Source: Pseudomonas brassicacearum
GTDB taxonomy: Bacteria > Pseudomonadota > Gammaproteobacteria > Pseudomonadales > Pseudomonadaceae
Reading direction: 5' to 3'
DNA length: 64,000 nucleotides
NCBI RefSeq assembly: GCF_000585995.1
Contig: NZ_CP007410.1
Location: 4,367,430 to 4,431,429 of the forward strand
Under the pieces are notes generated by a model. That model did no database searches. It had not been told where the DNA came from and worked only from the letters and a program-made list of their open reading frames with translations. Shown one piece after another: positions 1 through 8,668 of this stretch; position 1 is the stretch's first letter; the number at the start of each line of letters is the position of its first letter. The position numbers and the translations under genes were made by a program.

Positions 1-180
1 CTCGGCCTTCTGATCGCCCTGCTCGCCTTCTTAGGGGTGGCCTGGCATTCGTTGACCGTGTATGCCGACGTGCAAAACCAGCGCAAGACCTGGAAAGATC
101 TCGGCGCGGTGGTCGGTATCGGCGCCCTGCTAGTGGTGATCATCATCTGGTTCCTGACCAAGGCTGCTGCAATTCTGTGA
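1..180 (+). CDS. ICE membrane protein, TIGR03745 family (5' truncated)
   Basis: The frame is open from base 1 to TGA at 178-180, giving the last 59 residues. Two hydrophobic segments (about residues 1-14 and 36-52) are separated by a short polar stretch with YADVQNQRKTWKD. Position directly before the TIGR03750 gene is the usual place of the TIGR03745 small membrane protein of clc/PFGI-type mating-pair formation systems. The start codon lies outside the window. Family assignment rests on gene order and topology. Confidence 0.72.
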   Translation, partial: LGLLIALLAFLGVAWHSLTVYADVQNQRKTWKDLGAVVGIGALLVVIIIWFLTKAAAIL

Positions 181-187
181 GGTTGGC

Positions 188-601
188 ATGAACGACACTA
201 TCGAACGCTTTGCCGACGGCACCTTGGTTTTTCTGCCCGAGCGACTCAATCGCAACCCTGCCGTACTGCGCGGTTTGACCAATGATGAGATCTGGGTAGC
301 GCTGGGTACCGGCGCAGTCATCGGCCTGCTGCTGGGCGTTCCTCTGGCGACCGCCACCGCTTCCATTGCCGTAGCGCCGACCGGCATGATCGCAGGCATG
401 GCCGTGGTGTTGTTGGCCGGTGGCACGCTTTTGCGTCGAGCCAAACGGGCCCGTCCCGAGACCTGGTTGTACCGCAAGATCGAATGGATACTGGCTAGCC
501 GTTGGCGCTTGGGTCGCGGCAATCTGATTCTCCACTCCGGTGGCTGGACGGTCCGCCGTTCACGTCGGCTGCGTCCTGCCCTGTCCCGGTGGCAGCCATG
601 A
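188..601 (+). CDS. ICE conjugation protein, TIGR03750 family
   Basis: This 137-residue protein opens with a soluble segment containing FADGTLVFLPERLNRNP and DEIWVALG. Two adjacent hydrophobic helices (about 38-58 and 62-81) follow, then a basic tail, the arrangement of TIGR03750 proteins and reminiscent of TraL-type inner-membrane components. It starts 7 bases after the previous stop. Its TGA overlaps the ATG of the next gene (ATGA), so translation is probably coupled. It belongs to the inner-membrane part of the ICE type IV secretion channel; no individual function is known to me. Confidence 0.82.
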   Translation: MNDTIERFADGTLVFLPERLNRNPAVLRGLTNDEIWVALGTGAVIGLLLGVPLATATASIAVAPTGMIAGMAVVLLAGGTLLRRAKRARPETWLYRKIEWILASRWRLGRGNLILHSGGWTVRRSRRLRPALSRWQP

Positions 602-1239
602 GCCGCTTTCGGAACAAGGTGGATGCCCAACAGGCCCATATCTTCAGCCTGCGCCTGGCGGTAATGATCCTTGCCCTGGTCTGTGCCGGGCTCTGGTACG
701 GCTGGCGCTCAGCACCCACCGATCTGACCGTGCATGTACCACCGGATCTGCGCTCGGGCAGCACGCGCAAGTGGTGGGATATCCCTTCAGAGAATGTGTA
801 TGCCTTTGCCCTGTATATTTTTGGTCAGCTCAACCGCTGGCCCTCGGATGGCGAGCAGGACTATCGCCGCGCAATCTATGGCTTGCAGTCCTACCTTACA
901 CCCGCCTGCAAGGCCTTCCTCGACGGTGACTACGAGTACCGCAAGGCCGCTGGCGAGCTGCGCCAGCGGGTACGTGGCGTCTACGAAATTCTGGGCCGAG
1001 GCTATAGCGAAGATCCGGAACTCAGGGTCAAGCAACTCGATCGCGACAGCTGGCTGGTCAAACTCGACCTCAACGCCGATGAGTATTACGCCGCCGAACC
1101 GGTGAAACGGGTGGTGGTGCGTTATCCATTGCGTGTGGTGCGTTTTGATCTGGACCCCGAACGCAATAAGTGGGGGCTGGCACTGGATTGTTATCAGGGC
1201 ACTCCGCAAAAGCTCTCCCTGCCTGGAGGTGAGCCATGA
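598..1239 (+). CDS. ICE conjugation protein, TIGR03746 family (TraE-like)
   Basis: The ATG at 598 overlapping the previous stop is preferred over an upstream in-frame ATG at 502, giving 213 residues. A single N-terminal membrane helix (about residues 18-36) is followed by a periplasmic domain with PPDLRSGSTRKWWDIP and LNRWPSDGEQDY motifs. This is the type II topology of TraE/VirB8-like scaffold proteins. Its ATG/TGA overlaps with both neighbours place it inside one operon. It is inferred to be a bitopic inner-membrane scaffold of the transfer channel. Confidence 0.83.
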   Translation: MSRFRNKVDAQQAHIFSLRLAVMILALVCAGLWYGWRSAPTDLTVHVPPDLRSGSTRKWWDIPSENVYAFALYIFGQLNRWPSDGEQDYRRAIYGLQSYLTPACKAFLDGDYEYRKAAGELRQRVRGVYEILGRGYSEDPELRVKQLDRDSWLVKLDLNADEYYAAEPVKRVVVRYPLRVVRFDLDPERNKWGLALDCYQGTPQKLSLPGGEP

Positions 1240-2048
1240 AGCGGATGTCTACACTGGGACTCACCGTCGCACTGATGCTATGGGGAGCGGCAACGCAGGC
1301 CGTCGAACTGATGCACTGGGAACGCCTCCCCCTCGCGGTCCCACTGGTGATCAATCAGGAGCGGGTGATCTTTGTCGATGAGGCTGTTCGCGTCGGTGTG
1401 CCCTCAACCCTGACGGGCAAGCTACGCGTGCAATCAGCCGGTGGCACGCTGTACCTGCGGGCGTCGGAAGCCATTGCACCGACCCGACTGCAACTGCAAT
1501 CAGTCGCGACGGGCGAGATCATCCTGCTGGACATCGCGGCCACGCCTGGCGATCAACCGTTGGAGCCCGTGCGTATTCTCAAGAATGCTCAGGTGCAAGC
1601 TACCGAGGCTGAATCTAGCACCGCCCCTGTTCAAGAACGCACGCCGATCCCGGTCGCTTTGACGCGCTATGCCGCACAGAGTCTGTACGCGCCGTTGCGC
1701 ACCGTGGAGTCCCTGCCCGGTGTACGCCGCGTCCCGCTCAAGCTGCGCACCGAACTGCCAAACCTGCTGCCGACCGAAAACGTGTCCGGCACACCCATCG
1801 CCGCCTGGCGACTCGGGGAGTACTGGGTGACGGCGGTGAAGTTGCGCAACCGTGGTTCAGTGACGGTGCAACTCGATCCGCGCCAGCTTCAGGCCAAGTT
1901 GTTCGCCGCGACCTTCCAACATGATTTCCTTGGGCCTATCGGCAGCCCTGAAGACGCCACGGTTGTCTATCTTGTCACCCACGGTGCCGGCCTCGAACGC
2001 GCCGTGCTGCCTCCGCCCATCGCGCGAGGTGCTGACGATGAAAGCTAA
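1236..2048 (+). CDS. ICE conjugation protein, TIGR03749 family (TraK-like)
   Basis: The 270-residue product begins with a cleavable-looking signal peptide (hydrophobic residues 6-17, likely cut after TQA near residue 22). The rest is a soluble beta-rich domain including SAGGTLYLRASEAI. Secretion and position match TIGR03749, the TraK/VirB9-like secretin-associated component expected in the outer-membrane core complex. The start overlaps the upstream stop by four bases, and the end overlaps the next start at 2038 by 11 bases. Function is inferred from the family and operon. Confidence 0.82.
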   Translation: MKRMSTLGLTVALMLWGAATQAVELMHWERLPLAVPLVINQERVIFVDEAVRVGVPSTLTGKLRVQSAGGTLYLRASEAIAPTRLQLQSVATGEIILLDIAATPGDQPLEPVRILKNAQVQATEAESSTAPVQERTPIPVALTRYAAQSLYAPLRTVESLPGVRRVPLKLRTELPNLLPTENVSGTPIAAWRLGEYWVTAVKLRNRGSVTVQLDPRQLQAKLFAATFQHDFLGPIGSPEDATVVYLVTHGAGLERAVLPPPIARGADDES

Positions 2049-3555
2049 CGCCTTGCTCAAATGGCTGGTACCGGCTGTGCTGCTCGGCGTGGTGTTCATC
2101 ATCCTGAAATCTTGGGTCGCGGGTGGTACCACGCCTTCGCCAGAAAGTCCGACGGCTCAGGACAACCTCCAATTATCCGCCGAGCAGGCCAAGTCGCTCG
2201 GTATTGCGGGTGATACCCCACGCGACACGGTTGCCACCTTGGTCGGCCAGGTGAAGGCCATGCGCAGCGACATGCTCGGCCTGAAAAAACACAACGATTC
2301 GCTGCTGGCGGAGAACAACCGCCTTCGCGAGCGGGAAAGCAGCGTCGATTCGCGTATCCAGACGGCGCTTGGCAGCGTGACCCAGCAGGTCGACGAAGGC
2401 CGTCGCCAAGCCAACGAGGCCCGGCTCAAAGCGGAACAAGACAGTCGCCAGGCCCGTGGTTTGCTGACGCAATTGCAGGAACAGCTGTCGGGGCTGACCG
2501 GCAAAGGCAAGGAAATGCCGATCGGATTGGGGCTTGAGCCGGGCGACGGTGCTCAGTTCGAAGGGCAGCATTCTGCTAATGATGTACTGCAGTGGATTGA
2601 GCCCTCGGATGCTCTGCCCACCGATGCCCAGGACAAAACCAAAACCGCGTCCGCCCTGAGTCTGCCTGCTGCCTTCAACTCACTGGAGGATTTGAAGGAC
2701 AATGCCATCGACCGCAGCCAGAAGCAGTTACGCGAGGTCACCAAGGGTGAACGTGACCTGACACGCTCCGCTGATCGTACCGAAGGCGCGAAGCCGGTCT
2801 ACACCATTCCCGAAAACGCAACATTGATGGGTTCGGTCGCCATGACCGCGCTGATCGGCCGAGTCCCAGTCGACGGCACCGTGAATGATCCCTATCCCTT
2901 CAAAGTCTTAGTCGGCCCGGAGAACCTGACCGCCAACGGGATCGACCTGCCAGACGTCGCGGGTGCCGTAATGAGCGGCACGGCGTCCGGTGATTGGACC
3001 CTGTCGTGCGTACGCGGACAGGTCGAGTCGATCACTTTCGTATTCACAGACGGCACCATCCGCACGGTGCCTGAGCCGAAGGCGGTAGCCAGCCGCAATG
3101 CCTCCACCACCCAGAGCTCGAACACCGACAAGATTCGTGGCGGACTCGGTTACCTGTCCGATCCATATGGCATCCCGTGCATTGCCGGCGAACGCCGCTC
3201 AAACGCTCAACAGTACCTCGGCAGCCAGAGCTTGATCACTGCCGCCGGCGCCGGTGTGGCCGCCTTGCTCGGGGATGAGCAGAACAACAGCAGCGTGATC
3301 AGTTCGGGCGGCAGTACGCTTGGGGTCACCAGCAGCAGTGGCAATAGCGCGCTGAATTCAATTCTCAGTGGTGGGGTCAGCGACATTCGCGAGTGGATCA
3401 ACAAACTGTATGGCGAGACCTTTGCTGCCGTGTACGTGCCACCGGCCGCCCAAGTCGCGCTGCACCTCGACCATGAAATTACTATCGACTACGAGCCCAA
3501 GGGCCGGAGCGTTCGCCATGAAAAAGACCACGTTTCTCTGCCTGACCTGGATTAG
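2038..3555 (+). CDS. ICE conjugation protein, TIGR03752 family (TraB/VirB10-like)
   Basis: ATG at 2038 is chosen over the in-frame ATG at 1921, which lies deep in the preceding gene. The 505-residue protein has an N-terminal membrane anchor (about 8-24), a Pro/Ser linker, and a charged coiled coil (about 63-152, rich in E/Q/R). A C-terminal domain contains IPENATLMGSVAMTALIGRVP and a Gly/Ser-rich tract near residue 420. This is the layout of TraB/VirB10-like proteins that span the envelope and link the inner-membrane motor to the outer-membrane core. The end overlaps the lipoprotein gene at 3518. Confidence 0.86.
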   Translation: MKANALLKWLVPAVLLGVVFIILKSWVAGGTTPSPESPTAQDNLQLSAEQAKSLGIAGDTPRDTVATLVGQVKAMRSDMLGLKKHNDSLLAENNRLRERESSVDSRIQTALGSVTQQVDEGRRQANEARLKAEQDSRQARGLLTQLQEQLSGLTGKGKEMPIGLGLEPGDGAQFEGQHSANDVLQWIEPSDALPTDAQDKTKTASALSLPAAFNSLEDLKDNAIDRSQKQLREVTKGERDLTRSADRTEGAKPVYTIPENATLMGSVAMTALIGRVPVDGTVNDPYPFKVLVGPENLTANGIDLPDVAGAVMSGTASGDWTLSCVRGQVESITFVFTDGTIRTVPEPKAVASRNASTTQSSNTDKIRGGLGYLSDPYGIPCIAGERRSNAQQYLGSQSLITAAGAGVAALLGDEQNNSSVISSGGSTLGVTSSSGNSALNSILSGGVSDIREWINKLYGETFAAVYVPPAAQVALHLDHEITIDYEPKGRSVRHEKDHVSLPDLD

Positions 3556-3934
3556 CGTGTTTTCCTTGGTCCTGACGGGGTGTTCCACCGATAAGGAGAC
3601 GCTGCTGCCCCATGGCGAGCAAACCATGCTGGACATCTGGAACAACGCCGGTTCGCAAGGCACTCAGCAGCAACTGCTGGATGCTCGGCAGCAGTTACGC
3701 CGCCCGTTAGCCCCAGCAGATTTCTCGGTCTCCCTCCAAGAGCCGTATACGCGTACAGCGGCGAACGAGATCCACAATCTGTTCCCTCGCCTGCCCAATC
3801 CCGATCTGGTGCTGTACGTGTACCCGCACCTGAGTGGTACCGAGCAGGCACCGATCCCAGGTTACTCGACCGTCTTTCCGTTCTACCAACGGGTGCAGTA
3901 CGCATTGCCGGGTGAACGTCAGGAAGACTTGTAG
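3518..3934 (+). CDS. ICE conjugation lipoprotein, TIGR03751 family (TraV-like)
   Basis: The start at 3518 (MKKTTF) yields 138 residues beginning with a lipoprotein signal peptide. The lipobox LVLTGC puts the acylated cysteine at residue 22. TIGR03751 lipoproteins sit between the TIGR03752 and TraC-like genes, as here, and are thought to act like TraV/VirB7 in the outer-membrane core. The TAG stop overlaps the GTG start of the next gene (TAGTG). The longer frame from 3368 is rejected because it would hide the signal peptide. Confidence 0.86.
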   Translation: MKKTTFLCLTWISVFSLVLTGCSTDKETLLPHGEQTMLDIWNNAGSQGTQQQLLDARQQLRRPLAPADFSVSLQEPYTRTAANEIHNLFPRLPNPDLVLYVYPHLSGTEQAPIPGYSTVFPFYQRVQYALPGERQEDL

Positions 3935-6681
3935 TGCGTACCGGCGATTCGGGCAGCCGCACTTCTGCGTGGAAAGCCTGGCGCCACCCATTGCGCCCTC
4001 GTGCCACCTTGGCCGATGAAGCTGCACTGTATGTACACAACCCCAGCTTCACCGATCATCTGCCTTGGGTCGAATACCTCGACACCGAGCAGTGTTTTCT
4101 ACTGGATGACAATCGCTCGGTGGGGGCGGTGTTCGAGTTGCTGCCCATCGGCACTGAAGGGCGCGAACCCGATTGGCTTGTGACAGCCCGCGATGCCCTC
4201 GAAGACGCCCTGCAGGATAGCTTTGACGAACTGGACCAAGCGCCTTGGGTGGCGCAGTTTTTCTGCCAGGACGATAACGATTTCACCCCCTACCTGACGC
4301 GGCTCACCGATTATATTCAAGACAGCGCGCGAGGCACGGTCTTCACCGAAACGTTTTTGGAACTCAGTCGTCGTCATCTGAAGGCCATCGCCAAGCCGGG
4401 AGGTCTGTTCGAGGACAAGGCCGTCACGCGCCTACCCTGGCGCGGCAATAATCGACGGGTGCGCCTGGTGATCTATCGCTGGCTTGAGGATGGCATTGAG
4501 GAGACGGGACTTACCCCGGTGCAATCCCTGCAACAGGCTTGCGAACGTATCGTGGCTTCGTTGCAGGCATGCGGGGTGCAATCGGCGCGAGTCGATGGCC
4601 ACGGTCTGTATGCTTGGTTGTTGCCCTGGTTCAATCCGGCGCCCAGGCTCACGGATGAAGCGCCCGAGGATTTCTACCAATGCGTGGCCTATCCGGAGTC
4701 AAGTGATGGCGAGTCGCTGGAGTTACCCTTCGATCACGACTTCGCCGAGCGGCTGTTTTTCAACGAACCGCGTTCGGATGTGCAACAGGGACTTTGGTAC
4801 TTCGATGGACAACCCCATCGGGTCATGGTGGTGGACAAACTGCGGCGGCCTCCCTTGATTGGTCAACTCACTGGTGAAACTCGCAAGGGCGACGCGGTGA
4901 ATGCGCTGTTCGACCAGTTACCCGAAGGCACGGTGATGAGTCTGACCCTGGTGGTCAAACCCCAAGATGTGCTCGAGGAGCAGCTGAACCGTCTGGCGCG
5001 CAAAGCCATCGGTGAAAACCTGGCCTCGACCCAGACCCGCCAGGATGTTGAAGAGGCTCGCGCGATCATCGGCCGTCAGCACAAGCTATACCGGGGCACC
5101 CTGGCATTTTACGTGCGCGGTCACGATGAACAGCAATTGCACCAGCGATCGGTCAGCCTGGCCAACGCGCTGTTGGGCGCGGGGCTGCAACCGGTACGTG
5201 AGGGTGATGAAGTCGCCGCGTGCAACAGTTACCTGCGTTGGCTGCCGATGACTTACAACCCGGCCCGCGACACACGCAACTGGTACACACGCCTGATGTT
5301 CGCTCAACACTTGGCAAATCTCGTTCCCATCTGGGGTCGCAGCACCGGCACCGGCCACCCGGGCATCACACTGTTCAATCGTGGTGGCTCGCCGTTGAGC
5401 TTTGATCCGTTGTCACGCCTAGACCGAGCCATGAACGGCCATCTGCTGTTATTCGGCCCGACCGGCGCCGGTAAGTCGGCCACCCTGGTCACCCTGCTGA
5501 TGCAGGTCATGGCGGTGTACCGCCCTCGCCTGTTCATCGTTGAGGCCGGTAACTCATTCGGTTTACAGGGCGACTACTTCGCAACGCAAGGCCTGTCGGT
5601 CAACAAGGTCCAATTGAAACCTGGTACCGCGGTCAGCCTCGCCCCGTTCGCCGATGCCTGGCGCCTGGTCGAGCAGCCGGATCAGGTGGCGAGTCTATCG
5701 ATCGATGAGTGGGACGATGAGGTGGTAACCAGTCGCGAAGACCAGCGCGATGTTCTCGGCGAACTGGAAATCACCGCCCGCCTGATGATCACCGGCGGCG
5801 AAGCCAAGGAAGAAGCGCGCCTGAGTCGAGCCGATCGCAGCTTGATTCGCGAGTGCATCCTAGATGCGGCACAGACTTGTGTCGCAGCGGAGCGCCAGGT
5901 ACTGACCCGCGACGTGCGCGACGCGTTGCTGCGCGTCGCCGCCGACCCGCATTTGCCGGAGAAGCGTCGTGAGCGTGCCCAGGAAATGGGCGAGTCCATG
6001 GACCTGTTTTGCCAGGGTTTCGAGGGTGAACTGTTCGATCGTGAAGGCACGCCTTGGCCCGAGAGCGATGTGACCATTGTCGATCTGGCCACCTACGCTC
6101 GCGAAGGCTACGAGGCACAGATGTCCATCAGCTACATCAGCCTGATGAACACCGTGAATAACCTTGCCGAACGAGACCAGTACCTGGGCCGACCGATCAT
6201 CATGGTCACCGACGAGGGCCATATCATCACCAAGAACCCGCTGCTGGCACCCTTCGTGGTCAAGGGCACGAAGATGTGGCGCAAGCTCGGCGCGTGGTTC
6301 TGGCTGGCGACGCAAAACCTTGCCGACTTCCCCACCGCCGCGCAGACCATGCTCAACATGATCGAATGGTGGATTTGCTTGAACATGCCGCCCGCGGAAA
6401 TCGAAGAAATCGCACGGTTCAAGAAACTCACGCCGGCACAGAAAGCCTTGCTGCTCTCCGCCAGTAAGGAGCCGGGGAAATACACTGAGGGGGTCGTGCT
6501 ATCGAAGAAGCTCGAGACGCTGTTTCGGGCCGTGCCGCCAAGTCTTTATCTCGCCCTGGCCATGACGGAGCCCGAGGAAAAAGCCGAACGCTGGACACTG
6601 ATGCAGAGCACCGGCTGCTCGGAACTGGAGGCGGCTTACCGGGTAGCTGAACGGATCGATAGGATGCGAGGAATTAAGTGA
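3934..6681 (+). CDS. Conjugative transfer ATPase, TraC/VirB4-like (TIGR03744 family)
   Basis: A 915-residue cytoplasmic ATPase starting with GTG that overlaps the upstream TAG. Walker A GPTGAGKS lies at residues 508-515 and the Walker B-like IIMVTDEGH near 755-763. The N-terminal half resembles the TraC substrate-handling region. Length fits the TIGR03744 family, which energises assembly of the mating channel and pilus. It is the last gene of the 0-6.7 kb block before the transfer gene order is broken by a toxin module on the opposite strand. Frame is intact and both nucleotide motifs are present. Confidence 0.93.
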   Translation: MRTGDSGSRTSAWKAWRHPLRPRATLADEAALYVHNPSFTDHLPWVEYLDTEQCFLLDDNRSVGAVFELLPIGTEGREPDWLVTARDALEDALQDSFDELDQAPWVAQFFCQDDNDFTPYLTRLTDYIQDSARGTVFTETFLELSRRHLKAIAKPGGLFEDKAVTRLPWRGNNRRVRLVIYRWLEDGIEETGLTPVQSLQQACERIVASLQACGVQSARVDGHGLYAWLLPWFNPAPRLTDEAPEDFYQCVAYPESSDGESLELPFDHDFAERLFFNEPRSDVQQGLWYFDGQPHRVMVVDKLRRPPLIGQLTGETRKGDAVNALFDQLPEGTVMSLTLVVKPQDVLEEQLNRLARKAIGENLASTQTRQDVEEARAIIGRQHKLYRGTLAFYVRGHDEQQLHQRSVSLANALLGAGLQPVREGDEVAACNSYLRWLPMTYNPARDTRNWYTRLMFAQHLANLVPIWGRSTGTGHPGITLFNRGGSPLSFDPLSRLDRAMNGHLLLFGPTGAGKSATLVTLLMQVMAVYRPRLFIVEAGNSFGLQGDYFATQGLSVNKVQLKPGTAVSLAPFADAWRLVEQPDQVASLSIDEWDDEVVTSREDQRDVLGELEITARLMITGGEAKEEARLSRADRSLIRECILDAAQTCVAAERQVLTRDVRDALLRVAADPHLPEKRRERAQEMGESMDLFCQGFEGELFDREGTPWPESDVTIVDLATYAREGYEAQMSISYISLMNTVNNLAERDQYLGRPIIMVTDEGHIITKNPLLAPFVVKGTKMWRKLGAWFWLATQNLADFPTAAQTMLNMIEWWICLNMPPAEIEEIARFKKLTPAQKALLLSASKEPGKYTEGVVLSKKLETLFRAVPPSLYLALAMTEPEEKAERWTLMQSTGCSELEAAYRVAERIDRMRGIK

Positions 6682-6705
6682 AACGGAGCTGATCCTAGGT
6701 TTCGA

Positions 6706-7452
6706 TCAACCCGGCAGCAAATCCTTGAAAACCTTCTCCACGTAGGCTTGCATGAACCAGTCAGGGATCTCATCAGCCCTGAATTCAAGGTCAGTCCCGT
6801 CTGTTACTTCAGCGAGCAGCACCAGATCAGCGCCGGAGTTATCAAAGATATAAGCCCGGTTCGAGGCTGCGATGGCTGCTGGCAATAGGTTCAGGCAACG
6901 ACCGTAGCGCTGCACAATTTTTTCCGTGGGGACTGGGTGCCCACCTGCCGCGACACGGTTCTTGACCCTGTTGATATTGATGTCAGGATCTTCAGTGGCG
7001 ACAAAGTAGAGGTAGGTTCGATATCCCGACGCTTTTGCCTTAAGCATAAAAGCGACTTTGTCCTCGCTAGACATCACCGTTTCGAAGGTGAAAGACAACT
7101 GGGCTTCAAGGAGCTTGTGCCGCATGAAATCAGAGAGCACGGAAGCAAAATAGGAATTCATCGCGACGGACTGGAAATTCAGGCCGTTATTGCTGAAGTC
7201 TATATTGGATGCCTCTTCAACGAGCTGGGTCGACCGAATCAGTCGGTGCGCCTTGATAAAGCCGAGAACCTCGTCGCCTTCGACTTCCAGTTGAAAATCG
7301 CTGAATTCCAGGCGTCCGCCCTCTTTGGCAGCCTTTTCGATTTCATCCGGGTTGATGTAGATCCCGATCAGGTGGGAAGGGACGGCACTTTTCATTGTGC
7401 TTTTACCGGAACCATTAGGGCCGGCAAACACCCTCAGCCGAGGGACGGTCAT
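6706..7452 (-). CDS. Zeta-toxin-like P-loop kinase
   Basis: The 248-residue protein begins with a P-loop (FAGPNGSGKST, residues 9-19) and has FETVMS near the middle. It then shows a RVKNRVAAGGHPVPxxKI motif followed by RYGRCLNLL, a signature set of zeta/PezT-like proteins. Characterised zeta toxins phosphorylate UDP-N-acetylglucosamine and block wall synthesis; that activity is inferred here. Its ATG overlaps the stop of the small upstream gene by four bases, as expected for an antitoxin-toxin pair. It sits against the direction of the transfer operon and may stabilise the ICE. Confidence 0.82.
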   Translation of the reverse strand: MTVPRLRVFAGPNGSGKSTMKSAVPSHLIGIYINPDEIEKAAKEGGRLEFSDFQLEVEGDEVLGFIKAHRLIRSTQLVEEASNIDFSNNGLNFQSVAMNSYFASVLSDFMRHKLLEAQLSFTFETVMSSEDKVAFMLKAKASGYRTYLYFVATEDPDININRVKNRVAAGGHPVPTEKIVQRYGRCLNLLPAAIAASNRAYIFDNSGADLVLLAEVTDGTDLEFRADEIPDWFMQAYVEKVFKDLLPG

Positions 7453-7697
7453 GAGCAGCGGTGCACCTTGATAATCCCGCCCAAGGTCACTTTATGCTTG
7501 GGCTTGGCCACTCGAATAACCTTGTGCTTACCGTCGGCAGTCGTCTCAACGAGCTTGCCGTCCATCACTTCCATCACGCTGCGTCCGGCCGCCAGCGCGT
7601 TGATATAGGCCGTATTGATCGCACCTTCAGCCATGGCTGGGATTTTACCCTCCAGTCGGCTCACCAGATCGTCACTCAACACTTGGTCGGCTTTCAT
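7449..7697 (-). CDS. Small protein, candidate antitoxin of the zeta-like toxin
   Basis: Start 7697 is chosen because GGAG lies 7 bases upstream; an in-frame start at 7784 lacks support. The 82-residue product has an acidic N-terminal half (MKADQVLSDDLVSRLEGKIP) and a basic C-terminal half with KHKVIRVAKPKHK, which could bind nucleic acid. It is translationally coupled (ATGA) to the zeta-like kinase. I recognise no named antitoxin family; the role is inferred only from the pairing. Confidence 0.62.
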   Translation of the reverse strand: MKADQVLSDDLVSRLEGKIPAMAEGAINTAYINALAAGRSVMEVMDGKLVETTADGKHKVIRVAKPKHKVTLGGIIKVHRCS

Positions 7698-7882
7698 ATC
7701 GCGCTCCACGTTCTCAGAGCGTGCAGAATCTGCACTTATCAGAATCCTAGCTACGTAAATCTGTTTATCACAGACCAACGCCACTTCTGTCAGATCTCCA
7801 TTCTAGAGGAATGGAGCCTGGAACCATACCTTCCAGTAAATTTTCCCGTGTAGGCCATATCGTCAGGGTTGGAGCCGCACGG

Positions 7883-8140
7883 CTACGGTGAAACGCCTTG
7901 AAGCCGTTGCTGAACTCTCAATAAAAATCCTGCTTCGAAAGCATCCTGAGATTCTCCTGCCGGACAAGTCTTCCGAGACTGCGCCAGTTCCCACCACAGT
8001 GGTACGTCACCGGGTGTATTAAGCCAGGCCTGGGCGCATTGCACGCCACGTTCGATCATAGGCGCAAATTCGCTGCCCCACGGTGTCAAAAGGCTCGGGC
8101 AGCCGTCCGCCGCCGGAATTGAAACGTAATTTTCGTCCAT
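7883..8140 (-). CDS. Hypothetical small protein
   Basis: ATG at 8140 has AAGG five bases upstream, giving 85 residues. The sequence is soluble, Trp- and Cys-containing (GVQCAQAWLNTPGDVPLWWELAQ) and has no membrane segment. It may be co-transcribed with the toxin pair about 185 bases downstream. Short genes of this kind are common ICE accessories. I do not recognise a family. Confidence 0.5.
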   Translation of the reverse strand: MDENYVSIPAADGCPSLLTPWGSEFAPMIERGVQCAQAWLNTPGDVPLWWELAQSRKTCPAGESQDAFEAGFLLRVQQRLQGVSP

Positions 8141-8298
8141 AGACACCTTAGCTTTCGATTATTTATTAATGCTCGGTCTGTTCTAAGCAGCATAGAAACA
8201 AAATTGACACTCGGCTTAAGCATCAAAAAAGCCCGAATCAGAGCCAATGTAGACTATATCCCGTGGATTGAGAGTCCCTCAAGGCGCAGTTTGCGCGC

Positions 8299-8553
8299 AT
8301 GACTCAAGACTTCGAACAGCTCCGTCTGCAACTCGCGGAAAATATCCGCTCGATGCGACGCATGAAGAACCTTACCCAGGAGCAATTGGCGCTCATGGCC
8401 GAGGTGGATCGTACCTACGTGAGTCAAATCGAACGAGGGGTAGGCAACCCGTCGTTATTGGTCCTCTGCAAACTCGCCAACATTTTCGAGATCAAAACGG
8501 ATCAGTTGCTCATCGAGTCTGACGCGCTTGCTCGTACGCTGAGCGCTGAATGA
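8299..8553 (+). CDS. XRE-family HTH transcriptional regulator
   Basis: This 84-residue protein is almost entirely a lambda-repressor-like helix-turn-helix. LTQEQLALMAEVDRTYVSQIERG (residues 25-47) supplies helices 2-3, followed by NPSLLVLCKLANIFEIKTDQLL. It resembles controller-type regulators of restriction-modification and ICE modules. It is divergent from the small gene and the toxin pair. The AT-richer interval 8147-8298 between them is the likely shared control region, containing TTGACA at 8204 without a convincing -10 partner. Probable target: its own promoter and the divergent toxin module. Confidence 0.8.
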   Translation: MTQDFEQLRLQLAENIRSMRRMKNLTQEQLALMAEVDRTYVSQIERGVGNPSLLVLCKLANIFEIKTDQLLIESDALARTLSAE

Positions 8554-8668
8554 CCCTCTGCTGATCTAGAAGATCGTTATAAACCGACAATCCTGCGTTC
8601 GGCTTTCTCACTGACACCCCTCTCTCGATTATTGAACCTGTCCAGGCCATACACCCAGAGCCTGGATC

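Noticed and set aside
8204..8232. Sigma-70 promoter with TTGACA before the HTH gene
   Set aside because: At 17 bases spacing the -10 position is AAAAGC, so no promoter is claimed.
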